From: Phycomyces blakesleeanus NRRL 1555(-)
Taxonomy: Eukaryota; Mucoromycota; Mucoromycetes; Mucorales; Phycomycetaceae
Direction of reading: 5' to 3'
Assembly (NCBI RefSeq): GCF_001638985.1
Contig: NW_017265146.1
Coordinates: 744,001 to 808,000, forward strand
DNA length: 64,000 nucleotides
Shown: positions 32,813-44,325 of the stretch, piece after piece
How the letters are laid out: every line of letters starts with the position of its first letter
Numbering within the stretch: the stretch's first letter is position 1
The notes under the pieces: generated by a model
What the model saw: the letters and a program-made list of their open reading frames with translations, nothing else
What the model was told of the DNA's origin: nothing
Databases searched by the model: none
Position numbers and translations under genes: made by a program

Positions 32813-34680
32813 CAGAACTATCAAACAACCTTTTCCAGAAACTATTTTCGCTAACCCACAATGAAGGGACAATCTATTTAGCTGCATGACCACATCTGAG
32901 CTCAACATAACCCCTATAGAGATCTTCTTTCCAGTCATTTTGGCTCACCTGGCCATCGAAAGATCTGTCAGCTTCAGAAGATTGAGACATGTTCTTAACC
33001 CGAGATCTCTGAAAATATTCAACCACATCACAGACTTCTTATTCTAGAAGCTGTCTGACCTCTAGGGTAAAGTCGAATAAGCCTTCTAATTCGCAATATA
33101 GATGATATCGAGCTAAGTTCTCTACAGAATGCTCCAAAGCTTTGTTCAAGTCTTCTGTTTCAGCTGTCATGTCAAGTCCGGTTAAGTGCGAAAGTAGTGT
33201 CAGGTTGATAGCAGTGTCTTTGTCCATAGCATTTTCAGATGAGTAAAACTTGACATGACTGAGCTGTAGTAGCTTGAAGCTTGTATAGGACATGTCAATG
33301 CACAAGCTTCCAATCTTTGCTGAGATCAATCCCCCAATCTGCGAGTGACTCAAGTTTATATTATAAATCTCTGTATCTGAAGGACATATAGTTAAACACA
33401 GAAGCACTTGTCACAATTTCAACAAGTTCAACTATGTGTAGTCCATGTTTACTTGACTCTTTGTGGGCCTCTGGGCTAGTAGTCAACTGTCCTCTGGAAA
33501 ACTTTAGTTGTCTTAAGGCGGGACAGTTATCCAGTATATTATCCAATGTAATTGATATGCCACAGTCCGTCAGTTCAATACTTGTCAGGCGTAGACAATA
33601 GGGAAATTCTGACCTGACAATATTTTTAGCTTTGAAATATGCATCTCTGATAATGGAGATTTTTTTGAGTGTTGTTGAAAAGGACTGGAAAAATCATTGA
33701 ATGATAATTCCAAGAAAACTTGGTCCACAACCACTGAATTTTATCATATATCTTATTCTCTTCAATGGAACATTTAACCGACAAAGGAGCTTCCAAAATA
33801 AAGTGTGTAACTATGCCGTACGGTCTTTGGTGTAGAAATCCACCATTTCTAAGTGTGGGAACACACTTTGAAGTGAATTTAAGAGCACCATTTTTTCTGC
33901 ATTGTACTTTTTAACAATCCGCTTCCTTGGTGCACATATGGTTTTCCATTTCAAAGTAGGTAGGTTTAGATACTTGTAGCTGAAGTAATATAGCCATAAA
34001 TGGTCCCAGTCTAGGAGGTCGAGATCAAGTGTTGTTACATGAAGAGCTGGTGTAGTTGACGGGATTGTTTTTATCAAATTCTGATGAATATCAGTGAGAC
34101 TAAAGCATCCCTTGATATATTCAAGTTGTAGAGATCGCTTGTGTAGTGTATTAAAGTTTCTCAAGTTGAAATTAAGCAATTTTGTCGAAGAATGTGTGGA
34201 AACGTTTATCTTTTTGAGGCTGGGGTAGTTCGTCAAGAGTTTAATGAGAATCGGTGTTGGTACGTTAAGCTTTGAAGTCTCGATTCGAAGGTTTACGCTG
34301 ATTAAGTATTATCATAGGTAGTTATAAGTTATATTTCTGATGTCAAAATTATCAAGTGATATACACCGAAAAACGAGATGCTTCAAATTCTGAAATGTTT
34401 TAAAAGCATCGCTCTGCATCATGTTGCTTAAAGTACATTGTCCGTTAATGATCAATGTCTGTGCTATGAGATCATATGGAAAATTGTTAGTCAAATACTT
34501 TACAATAGTACAAATACTTTCAAGCTCTTACAAAGTGTCGACCTCGGTGTTTTTCCAAAATGATTCTTGAAACGGGACTTTCCATCGTTTGCAGACAAAA
34601 ATACATTGAAATCTTTCGCATGTAAGTAGAAAATCTCTAACAAGAGAAAGTATCTCAAAAGGCAGCTCGGACGCCAGCAT
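32813..34680 (-). pseudogene. Full-length F-box/LRR pseudogene (relative of member 2)
   Basis: The whole family layout is present from the MLASELPFEILSL start at 34680 to an ENSFWKRLFDSS tail, but the frame is broken. In-frame stops lie at about 34528, 34312, 33811, 33697, 33039 and 32881, and the frame shifts near 33361. Recognisable blocks are CIFVCKRWKVPFQESFW (F-box), WLYYFSYKYLNLPTLKWK, TLDNILDNCPALRQLKF, IDMSYTSFKLLQLSHVKFY and DWKEDLYRGYVELRCG. The extra tail is shared only with member 2 (13243-15135), its closest relative here. Confidence 0.9.
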
Positions 34681-34809
34681 GATAGAAATAAAAAGATAGC
34701 AGAGAGCACGGTACAACTATAAGTTTGAGTGGGAAGTTTAACAAATCGAAAAGATCGTGGATTGTTAAAATTTTTATTAATGAGATGTGTTGTTATAACG
34801 ACATAGTGG

Positions 34810-34850
34810 GGTAACAATCAAGAAGTACAGGCCGCAGTAAATATAGTATT
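34810..34850 (-). promoter_or_regulatory. Diverged upstream block of the F-box/LRR pseudogene
   Basis: About 130 bp upstream of the former start. The plus strand reads GGTAACAATCAAGAAGTACA, then GGCCGCAGTAA. It is a decayed version of the blocks at 12581-12633 and 15269-15320. Confidence 0.4.
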
Positions 34851-37800
34851 TTCTTTAAAAATAACTACATGCAAAAGACGTATCTTTCATCAAATCTGCT
34901 CCTAATTTTGCTTTTGTTTCTTTATTGGTTACTATTATTAACCATTCAAAATAATCAATAAAGCTGCTCATGCTATGAATAGAATATGAATCTTTTCTCA
35001 TAATGTAGAGTTGGATTTAATGAGCTATGTAAAAAATACTAGGGAGCTACCAAGGTCAAAAAATTGAAATTGAAAGAAGAAAGAAATAATACGATTACTC
35101 TAATGTTTCTATACAGCATTAAGTAAGGTTAGAGTAAAAAGAGTCTCCACAAATTAATGTTTAGACATAAAAAGCTAGTCGATCAACATAATTAAGGAAG
35201 AATTGGTAATTAGCATATTGAATATTTGATACAAGGTGAACAAGGTCCAGTCACTTGAAATACATATTTTACATTACACAATTTTAAACCAAGTCTTGTA
35301 AAAATCAACTGGCTTGCTGAAGTATTGTCCTAAATAGTGTTTTTTAATAATAGCAATGGGTACCCAGTACTAATATCTAAGTGGTACAAAATGCTTATTA
35401 CCGTACTATAACTGATAGTAACATGTTATAATAGGAATAGTAGACAATTTTTACTCAACCTTATTTCTGATACAAAGCATTATGCTCTTACAGCCAAAAA
35501 GTGAAACAAATGTGTTGGGAGGGTATTTCAAAAGTAAAAATTACATCTTAGAAATGTATAAACTTTTAAATAGAATTAGATATAAGAGCACATATAAGGC
35601 ATATCAATCAGCCATAGTTACATAAACACTCCATAAATCTGATAACTATGAGTAAAGCTTAAATTATGTGTGATAATTTAGTAATATATATATAGCCAGA
35701 GTAACATACATAAACTTCACTGCTTTGTACAAGGCCAAGAGTTAATATGGCACTAAGGTCTGATATTCTTCTATGTACGTGAAGAGGTTCCTAATAAAGT
35801 TTTCTTTTTGGAGATGTATGTCCTGAGGAAAATTTGATATAAAACATGACCGTGTGGTACAAATATCCAAAATTATATTATTAAATGTTTTTTTTAGTGA
35901 AAATTGTCGATTTTTTTTTATCAATATTTAAGCAAGCAATTTCAAACAGCATTTTTATGACGGATCTTAGTATGCTTTGTTAGATTATTTAAAAGTGCAA
36001 CAGCTATTCATTTAATCAATTTGGATATATACCCAATTTTTTGTTCTGAATATATTATTTTGATCATAATGATCCTTTTTTTAAGCAATTTTTTTATTTC
36101 CACTATAAATTCAACATTTTTAGAGTATACAATAATAATTACCTACTTAGATTAAATGTGATCTTTCAGTTATGCCATTAATGGTTGAAAGTGGGTAGAC
36201 AAGATAGGACGAGGAGAGTTAGAGAGACTTTTAGCATTGCTTGCTTTTGTTGATTACATATATAAAATTTATAAGGATCATTAGTATAAGTGGGACTACT
36301 CAAAACAATACTAATTATCAGTGATAAAGCTTGGATATTTTGAAAGATAAAAAATATACACTTAAATATGTATATGTATATACAATAATAAATATAATGA
36401 TAAACAAATGAATCAAAATGATTATGACCGACTTTGGGATATATTATGGTCTGTAATTGTATTTATTATACTTGTTACTAAAAAGTAATGAAAGCTTGCT
36501 ACCCATTTCATCACACACACATTATGTCTGAGCATTTCAACCTTCCTACACGTTCTATACCTACCTTTGGTCTACCAGACTTTTGTTTTAAACCTTTGAC
36601 AGATATGCTTAACACAGCTGTAGCACAAGTTTTGAGTTGACTATGATACCTTAAAATTATGATCTGATAAATATTTTTCAAAACTTTTTGTAGGAGTTAG
36701 TACTTTTTCTGACGTTATTACTTTATTATCAAAGTATAGACATTCTATCTCGCTCTTCTAAAATATACTTCCAAAACAAGGAAGGAAGCTCCAAGCCATA
36801 TATTTTTATACTTACCTTGGCTCACATTATTTTAGATAAATACTTTCTTTCGAATTTATCTACTCAAAAACAGCTCGAGACCATTGTACTTACCATTTTC
36901 TAACTTTTGTTATTAAACTATATATCCTTATATAAATATAGAAGTATATATATCTGCCTCAAGAAAAAGATCCAATCTGACAGCAATAAAGGGGGGAAGG
37001 GGATGATTTGTTTTATATATTATAAACCAATACTGTTCAGGCAGCCATCTATCTCAATTTTGAGAGTAGTGTGTGAAAACCATTTACAAATTGATCCAGT
37101 AGTTCCACAAAGTATATAGCTTCACAGCCAGTGTGTGCTCTCTAGAGTATTAGGTGAGCATGATTGCGCACATAAAAAGAAACTAATCAACCTACTTCCA
37201 CTAAAAGCTGTCAGTAATAGTGTAATCAGGAAAATAGACATAGTGCGAGAGTATATTTGTGTGTTTGAAGTGGTAAGAATACAAATACTATTGGAGAGTA
37301 ACAGTGGTCTGTAAAGTATTTAATACACTTTTCTTTTGAAAAGAGAGACTTAAAGAACTTTAATACTAGTTCATTGCGTTGTATGCTACAACAATATACG
37401 TATATTTCTGTGCTGAAAAGACATATTCTATCAGTTACTTTTTTCTTTTCTTATGCTTTTGTTATCCCATATACACACCTTATATTTGCTTTTAAGAATA
37501 ATTCTATAAAGAATAAGCTGCATTAGCCAAGAAATGTAAGTGGATTCTATAATAGTAGTATTTTATTCAATCAGAATTAAGAGAAAACTGTATGCTTGTA
37601 GTTTGCAAAAGATATTTCATATATATGTAAAGTTTCGTAACTCTAATAAAAAATACATTTGAGAGCTGTTAAAATATCAATTTATTTAATAAGTACATGC
37701 TACTGTTATCTAAGTAGTAATATTTCTTTATGTCTATACCTTTCGAGATGTTCTGTTAAGTGAAAGTAGACAATTTTAGTCGGAAGGTTACAGAGACTTT

Positions 37801-38280
37801 TTTTATTTGTTTCGAATATTTTAAAAAGCATGATTGTAAGTAGTGTGAGTATAAGCTATTCAAAGAACGTATTTCCCAAAAGATATATAAAGGTTCTTTA
37901 AGGCAATCTAATACCCAAGGCATGTATAAACCAATACCAAGATGTCCATGATAGTAGTATATATATAAAAAAAAACATAGAGATTTTACTGAAAACATAA
38001 AACCCCATAAATTTTCATATGAATTTGTTTTGATTTGCCCAAAATAGGCAGTTTACGCCTCCAGTGCTGCGCAATCCCCAATTTTTTTCATATAAGAATC
38101 GGTACAATTCCCTATTTCCTGTTTTTCCCCCTCTTCCTCCTGGTTTCCTTTCGGTGGTCCTTGGTTTCCGACACGGTAAGAAAACCGTCTTGAAAAGCCT
38201 ATATCTTTCCATTTGTATAAGGCCCATACTGATATGTACCATGGAAACGCACCCCAGACACGGTTTCTAGCTAAGTTCCA
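34851..38280. other. Long gene-free AT-rich stretch
   Basis: About 3.4 kb without a supportable gene. A 39-codon plus-strand frame at 36524-36643 (MSEHFNLPTRSIPTFGLPDF) starts with an ATG but matches nothing that I know. Near 38050-38270 the composition becomes less AT-rich, and this may be leading sequence of the spliced array that follows. Confidence 0.45.
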
Positions 38281-39170
38281 AAGCCGATGTCCAGTCTAAT
38301 AGCAGGTAAAGTATTATATACATACATACACACACACACACACTTTGACGCGGTCAGTATACTAACTACAGCACAGTGTTTTCTTGTGCCTGTTTTTTTT
38401 CTGTCCTCTATGCCCAGCATCCATTCCACTGTAGCCACGGAGAGGTCCTTCATGTCAAGTTCATGTACCAGGTAAGTAAATACACACACACACATGCTTT
38501 GACACGATCACCACACTAACTATGATTCGATGTTTTCTTTTTTTTATTACAGTGTCCAGTGTCCAGTTCCGTTTTGCTTTTAAGCACAAGTACTTCTTAA
38601 ACCCTATGCAGTTATCTGCTAGGTAAGTAAATACACACACGCTTTGACACGATCAATATACTAACTATGATTCGATATTTCTTTTATTTTATCACAGTGT
38701 CCAGTGTCCCGTCCCGTCTTGCTTTTTAGCACAAGTACTTTTCAAGCCTTCCGCTGCTGTTTACTAGGTAAGTAAACGCGTACATACACACATACTTTGA
38801 CACGATCAACACGCTAACTATGATTTGATGTTTTCTTTTTTTCTATTGCAGTTTCTAGTTCTGTTTAGCTGTTAACCACCATTCTTTTGATGGTGCCTTC
38901 ATACCATGTATGGTCCACTGAGTGGTAAGTCAATATATACATACTTTGACTCAATTAACATACTCACTTTATACTTTTATATTACTTTATTCTCTTGATA
39001 GTGTTCAAAGTATGCTTATGGAGAGGTGTACCGAGAACCAGCTCAGTATTTTACACCCTTCGCAGTTAACAGCTAGGTAAGTAAACGCGCACACGCGCAC
39101 ACACTTTGACACAATAAGTATATTAACCTTATACTCGATTTTTATTTATATCTCTACTCTTGGAGTGGTC
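38281..39170 (+). ncRNA. Array of repeated exon-intron units, apparently non-coding
   Basis: Five intron-like segments lie at 38306-38417, 38472-38552, 38623-38697, 38769-38851 and 38925-39001, with a sixth starting at 39077 that lacks a clear acceptor. Most begin GTAAGT, followed by an ACACAC-rich part, a conserved CTTTGACACGATCA, a branch-like ACTAACTATGATT, a T-rich tract and CAG or TAG. The segments between them (54, 70, 71, 73 and 75 nt) include two near copies starting TGTCCAGTGTCC and ending CTAG. Lengths are not multiples of three and every frame meets stops, so a protein is unlikely. The array looks like a tandemly duplicated spliced unit on the plus strand. Transcription and splicing are inferred from signals only. 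Confidence 0.5.
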
Positions 39171-39252
39171 ACTGAGTACCTCGTATTCTATCGGTCACGA
39201 TATATCAAAAGGAATATACGTAAACATTTTCATGCAAAATGTGTATATCATG

Positions 39253-39375
39253 GTCTTTAACAATGAGTTTCCGGGCTCATTTCCAACTCGCTCATTGTAG
39301 ACGCCTTATTTATAGGGCTTGTCTTAATATGAGATTCTGGTTTTTTTATTGAACGCACTGCGCTCTTTGGCGTCT
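39253..39375 (+). pseudogene. Degenerate 5.8S rRNA-like segment
   Basis: Starts TCTTTAACAATGAGTTTCCG, reminiscent of the usual TTTTAACAATGGATCTCTTGG, and ends ATTGAACGCACTGCGCTCTT plus TGGCGTC, close to the conserved 5.8S 3' region TTTGAACGCACCTTGCGCTC. The middle is heavily diverged. Spacing and order relative to the LSU-like part support the call. Confidence 0.55.
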
Positions 39376-39440
39376 AGTCATTGAGTTCGCTCAAGGTACC
39401 ATGGCCTAAAATTGGTCCGTACTTTGAGTGATTCTACCTG

Positions 39441-40451
39441 CATTTACTGCAGTGGAAAAGAAACCAAAAGGGATTCCGTCTTGGACTTTATTGTTTGAGA
39501 TGGAGAAGCTCCAATGTTTGAACCGGAGTGGTCTTTTGACTGCTTTGGATTGTGAACTAGTGAACTGCTTTTCCAGGCATACCAACAAGTCAGTAGCCTT
39601 CACTCCATGGAAAAGGTTACTGGAGGGTGAAATCCCCTCACCTTGTCTTGAGTTCTTGTCTTTGTGTTAAGTAGCTTCCGATGAGTCGGGTTGTTTTACA
39701 AACTCCCTAATCCCGGTGATAAGTTTCATCGAAGGCTAAATATACTTATAAAAAACCAACTGATCACAAGTACCGTAAGGGAAAGTAGCTCTTAGTGTAG
39801 AGCATACTGGACGTTAAAGACCTTCCTGAGCCACTCATATGAAGGCGAAAGCCGGATGAAATCCACGTCAGTTTTTTCTGTGTTGTGCGGCACATAACAT
39901 GGAGAAGACTGAGGAACGCAGAAGTAGCTTTATGCTATTTTCTTAGGACGTTGGATATTGGCTCTCCAGATTTTGTCCTTCGGGGCATGTCAAGATTGTC
40001 ACAGAAAGGTGCAAGTATAAGGGTGTATCACCTGGATGCGTAGAGTTTTTTAAATTCGTTGAGCACCTGGACGTGAGGTAATACAGGTAGATTCCAGCAG
40101 AATCGACAGATTACCCAGTACAATCGCCTGTATTTTACTGCTTCCTGTTGAAATGATCCCTGTGCTTTTCAAGTCCCTCATTGCTTAGACTTTGATACTT
40201 GTAACCCACGCTCTGGTAAACAGAACTGGACATGAGGGACGAACCCGAAGCAAAGTTAAGGTGCCTAAGTAAATGCTATGCTGTTCACTTGGGTGTCTCA
40301 GACACCTGTCCCGAGCAGTTTGGCATTAAAGCATTTCACCGATACTTTGCCGTCATGGTAAATTTGATGCCATGCCGAGTAGGCAGGAATGAGGGTTGTT
40401 GAGAAGCTTGGGTGTAAACTTGAGTGGATCGGCCTTCAAGCGCAGGTCTTG
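39441..40451 (+). pseudogene. Degenerate large-subunit (28S) rRNA fragment
   Basis: Conserved LSU landmarks appear in the right order: GTGGAAAAGAAACC with AGGGATTCC (start of the 5' domain), GAGAAGCTCCAATGTTTGAA, GATGAGTCGGGTTGTTT, TTTCATCGAAGGCTAAATA, ACAAGTACCGTAAGGGAAAG, GAAGGCGAAAGCCGGATGAA, AAGCAAAGTTAAGGTGCC, GCCGAGTAGGCAGGA and TTGAGTGGATCGGCCTTCAA with GCGCAGGTCTTG. The intervening variable parts are shortened, and the sequence stops where normal LSU continues, so roughly the first half is represented. It is too diverged to be a working copy. Confidence 0.8.
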
Positions 40452-41429
40452 ACAAAAAAATCTTTATTTTTTTACTTTTGGGATATATCGGATATACTTT
40501 AAAAGTATATAAATCATTTTTCAATACACTATTCAGTATTGAAATCTTGTCGAGTCTTTTTTTATAACCAAGGTATGTATATGTATATAGACTCGTAGCA
40601 ATAATGGCCATCATGGTTATCAGTTTATGAGAAACTAATAGTACAACCTCTTTGTCTTTCTTAGTTTAGTCGGTCTGCTTTCACCTAACAACCTGACACA
40701 GTCGGTTTTCCGCCACACTCATTTGATATATCCATACCTGGTCAACGCGAGTAACAGTCTAACAAGCTTCCAAATATATTCTATCTTAAGTATCTCCTTA
40801 TTTTTACTTACTTCATGACTTGCTCATATCAAATTTCTTTCCATAGTTTTATCTTCCCGTTCTAATTATCACAATTACTCATATTCAATTACCCCAAATA
40901 TTATTATTAAAATTATTAAAGTATCTTAATGACCTGCTATCAATCTATTTCAGAAAAAAATACTATATAATCCTAAATTTCCCTGGTTCTTGATATGAAT
41001 AGCACTGCTATTCGTTGCAAAGGCTATGAGTGTTGATCTGACCACCCCTTTTACTTATTCGTACCTTTTTTCTTACCAACTCTTACACCACACAAACCAA
41101 CATACCATGTCTCAAACCCACTTATGAGAACGCATAAATTCAAATATATAGTTTTTGAAAAAAAGAAAAAAAGAAAAAAGCTAAATTTATTTAAAAATAG
41201 TGTAGTGGCCCTTTCATAATCCTTCTTAATCTCATGTATGCAATTAGGAATCTACATGAAATTAGTCTTGGAAATTTGAGCCAGAATACTGTTTTATTCC
41301 GCATGGGTAGCCGTCTCAAACTTCTTAAGAGTTTATTATTATTATTATAGATGGGGCTCTTACCTTTACTCTTCTGGTAAGATATGACCATAAATTTTCT
41401 ATGGAGCTGAGGTTTGGGTTATTGGAAAG
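40452..41429. other. Intergenic, nothing recognised
   Basis: About 1 kb, AT-rich, between the rDNA relic and a transposase relic. The short minus-strand frame at 41191-41391 is not convincing. Confidence 0.45.
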
Positions 41430-42120
41430 CGACACTATCACTGTCAAGTTTTGGTATTTATTCCACTTCTACAAAATTAAAATTTTCGACAGGAGGTACT
41501 ATTTCCTTTGCACGATAAACTCTCAGACATTGTTCCAATCAAAAGCTCACATAAATTGAAGTCGCTTCTTTTATGATACTGTCGCACTCTAGTATTCCCA
41601 CCTTTGCCAAAAAGCGTAAATCTTGACTCATCACTCGAGATGACGCAATCGTCACATCTGATTAGTCTCTCTGGTGTAATTAAAAAGAAATCACTTCTTC
41701 TTGTGTGCATTTGTTAATAGTCGTATGTACGGTGTTTTACGGAAATACAATCCGGGTTTATGAAGAATTCAGCGAATGGTAGACTTGAAGATCTAATGTA
41801 CCAAGGTGCTTGGCTTGAAGTTATTAAGACCTCCTAGAGTTGTGTTACGATTCGTCTTGATGTCAATAATCAAATGGTGTTGAGCTCATTCAATAGCCAT
41901 CCTCAAAGTTTTTTTTTTGCTTCTTAAGAAAATCTATCCCAGTATCTCTCCAAATCTTGATTGTAATATATGCCGTTTATGGAGGTATATCATTCTTCTC
42001 AGATATGTCAGTGGGTGATCCATTTATAATAGCACCGCCGATTATTAGTCTTCTTTCATAATCTAAAAGCTGCTTTTCTTGGCAAGGGTTTTTGTTGTTG
42101 CTGTTGATCTGGTGAGACGT
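41430..42120 (-). pseudogene. Second degenerate Tc1/mariner transposase fragment
   Basis: The minus-strand piece at 41477-41710 contains ISSDESRFTLFGKGGNTRVR, matching the IFSDESRF-LFGSDG-VRV catalytic-region block of Tc1/mariner transposases. Upstream (toward 42120) further pieces are readable in the same orientation through many stops. It is a dead fragment and represents a different part of the protein from the relic at 9.7-10.3 kb. Confidence 0.65.
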
Positions 42121-42283
42121 GGTGTAATTTCAAGGAGAAAAGGTTTGAGAAATAAAATAAAAATAAAAGTGTAGTATAGAGTAGTGTTGATGTTTTATGA
42201 TGACCACTGGTATATATGGCATATTTATTGATTAGATTTTACGATTTATTAGTATGTTCCTACAATTCTTTTTTTTCATTTGT

Positions 42284-44128
42284 TCAAAGTAGTGGTATAC
42301 TATATTTAACTATACGGCCACACTTCAGCTCGACGTAACCTCTAGAAAGGTCTTCTTGCCAATCTTCCTTGTGAACCTGTCCTTGAATATATCTTTTGGC
42401 TTCTTGTACATCATTATTTGACTTGAGGTGGATATCATTATAATACTTGGTGATTTTAAAGGCTTCTTCTTCTGAAAGCTGCTTTATATCTGCGGAATTG
42501 TTGTCTGCATCGTTTACTTTAGAGAAAATGTGGAACCAAGCTAGATGGTCCACATCAGATTTTATATTCACATTTTCTTGGCTTGTCTTGGACTTCTTAA
42601 TGCCACTTAGCTGAGACAGCAAAACCATGTTGATCGTAGTATTTTTATTCATGAGATCGTCGGATAAATAATATTTAACATGGTCAAGTCTCAATAGTTT
42701 AAAGCTGGTAAATTGCATGTCGATGTTCAGGACCATAGTTTCGTTAGATTTCGAACCATAAATTCTAGCTTTGGCCAGTTCCATAGTCTCCAAATCTCTG
42801 CACCAAAAGGAAATATAGCTGAATACAGAAGCGTCTGCAACAATATCGTTTAAATCCAAAGTTCTGAGTCCATGTTTCTTAGGCTTTCCATCCGTATATG
42901 TATCGGTATCTGTATCTGAACCAATACACAGTTGCCCTCCACAAAACTCTAATCGTCTCAGAGCTATACAGCTATCCAATAGATTGACCAACGCAATTGA
43001 TACTTTACAGTTTATGATCTTGATTTCCACCAAATGTGGACAGTAAGAGAATTCTGGCCTTGCGATATCTTGAGTTTGTAAAGTTTTATATCCCACAACG
43101 ACAAGAGTTTCAAGTGTTTTAGAAAGTTCTGGTAGAAGCTGTCGAATATTCGTTTCTAGGAAAATCGCTTCAAAGTTGCTATGGTCGATTTTGTATTTTA
43201 AATGCTTGATTGGAGCATTTGACTGGAAAACCAAATCCCAGAAAATATTATCCCACTTTGCGGTATATTCAGAAGAGCAAAAATCGATTGTTTCCAGGTG
43301 GGGAAAGTGGCATTTAATTGAAGATTGGACAAGTACCTCTCTTCCGCTGTAGTCTCCGATAGGCATTGATGTGGTTCCACTTGAGACATACCACCCCAAA
43401 GTACGTAGATTTGGATACTTGTAGCTTAAATAGTACAGCCATAGGTCTTCCCATTGACCCAAGTTGAGATAGAGTGTTTTTATAGAAGATTCTGGTTTCG
43501 TTTTGAGGATCATCTGTATATCATGTTCTTGGATATCAGCGAGTTTTAAAAAGAGCTTGAAAGATTTCAACTTAGGTAAGGTTTTGTGGAGAGTATTAAA
43601 ATTATCCAAGTTAAAAAGAAAATACTTTGTCCCATCATGTTGTGGAAATATATCTATCGTTTGAAGGCCTGGAAAATATGTCAGAATGTCAAAAAAGATT
43701 GACACTGGTACTTTTCGGCTACTGGGCGGGTATTGAAACGTCAAGCTTACTAACGACTTCCATGAATCACTGTGCTTTGAAACCACTGCGTGAAGGGGCG
43801 CAAAAGATATATGTCCCATATCAAGATACTTTAAGTTTGGAAACATCTGAAAAAAATTATTCATCTGCACCATAATTAAACCAAGTCGCATACGAAAGGT
43901 TATGTCTTGGACTAGTGATCCGTACGCAAGCCCATTTGGCGGATACTCCACGGCATCGCGAAGCTTGCACACATGCTCCAACGAACGGACTGTTATGCTT
44001 TTCCAGAGTGATCGCTGAAACGGGGTTTTCCAATACTTGCAAGTAAGAACACAATTAAGTCGATCGTTTACAAATAGGAAATCTGAAATTCTGGAAAGAA
44101 TCTCAAAAGGTAGCTCTGAAGCCAGCAT
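42284..44128 (-). CDS. F-box/LRR-repeat protein, family member 3
   Basis: Intronless gene of about 614 residues from the ATG at 44128, giving MLASELPFEILSRI; an in-frame ATG lies 9 codons upstream. The F-box (residues about 1-45, with CVLTCKYWKTPFQRSLW) precedes irregular leucine-rich repeats, including LKYLDMGHISF, LRTLGWYVSSG, LVEIKIINCKVSIALVNLL, LRTLDLNDIV and FKLLRLDHVKYYL. It ends DWQEDLSRGYVELKCGRIVKY. A short DTDTDTYTD run is peculiar to this copy. Family knowledge suggests a substrate receptor in an SCF ubiquitin ligase; substrate unknown. It lies about 28 kb from the other two intact copies, with two dead copies between. Confidence 0.88.
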   Translation of the reverse strand: MLASELPFEILSRISDFLFVNDRLNCVLTCKYWKTPFQRSLWKSITVRSLEHVCKLRDAVEYPPNGLAYGSLVQDITFRMRLGLIMVQMNNFFQMFPNLKYLDMGHISFAPLHAVVSKHSDSWKSLVSLTFQYPPSSRKVPVSIFFDILTYFPGLQTIDIFPQHDGTKYFLFNLDNFNTLHKTLPKLKSFKLFLKLADIQEHDIQMILKTKPESSIKTLYLNLGQWEDLWLYYLSYKYPNLRTLGWYVSSGTTSMPIGDYSGREVLVQSSIKCHFPHLETIDFCSSEYTAKWDNIFWDLVFQSNAPIKHLKYKIDHSNFEAIFLETNIRQLLPELSKTLETLVVVGYKTLQTQDIARPEFSYCPHLVEIKIINCKVSIALVNLLDSCIALRRLEFCGGQLCIGSDTDTDTYTDGKPKKHGLRTLDLNDIVADASVFSYISFWCRDLETMELAKARIYGSKSNETMVLNIDMQFTSFKLLRLDHVKYYLSDDLMNKNTTINMVLLSQLSGIKKSKTSQENVNIKSDVDHLAWFHIFSKVNDADNNSADIKQLSEEEAFKITKYYNDIHLKSNNDVQEAKRYIQGQVHKEDWQEDLSRGYVELKCGRIVKYSIPLL

Positions 44129-44287
44129 AATAACGAGGACGAGACAAAGGTACAAAGAAAGAGAACAAGACGGAACTATGGATTTGAATAAAAGATATTA
44201 TCAGAAGGTAAGAGAGAGAGAGAAAAGAGAAAAACTATGAGTGGTTAAAGTTGTACATTAGGTTTGATGTTACACTTGGAGCAATAG

Positions 44288-44325
44288 AGTAACCCATCAA
44301 GAGGTACAATCTCTATTAAATAATT
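44288..44325 (-). promoter_or_regulatory. Diverged upstream block of F-box/LRR gene 3
   Basis: About 160 bp upstream of the start. The plus strand reads AGTAACCCATCAAGAGGTAC, then AATCTCTATTAAATAATTT. The CCGCAG core found in the other copies is lost. Confidence 0.35.

Noticed and set aside
38281..39170. Repeat-spacer layout resembling a CRISPR array
   Set aside because: The repeated parts are 75-112 nt, diverged, and carry splice donor, branch and acceptor signals. The DNA is eukaryotic.
38281..39170. Box C/D snoRNAs within the repeated introns
   Set aside because: No RTGATGA plus CTGA pair with flanking stem could be found; ATGATTC near the branch site is not a proper C box.
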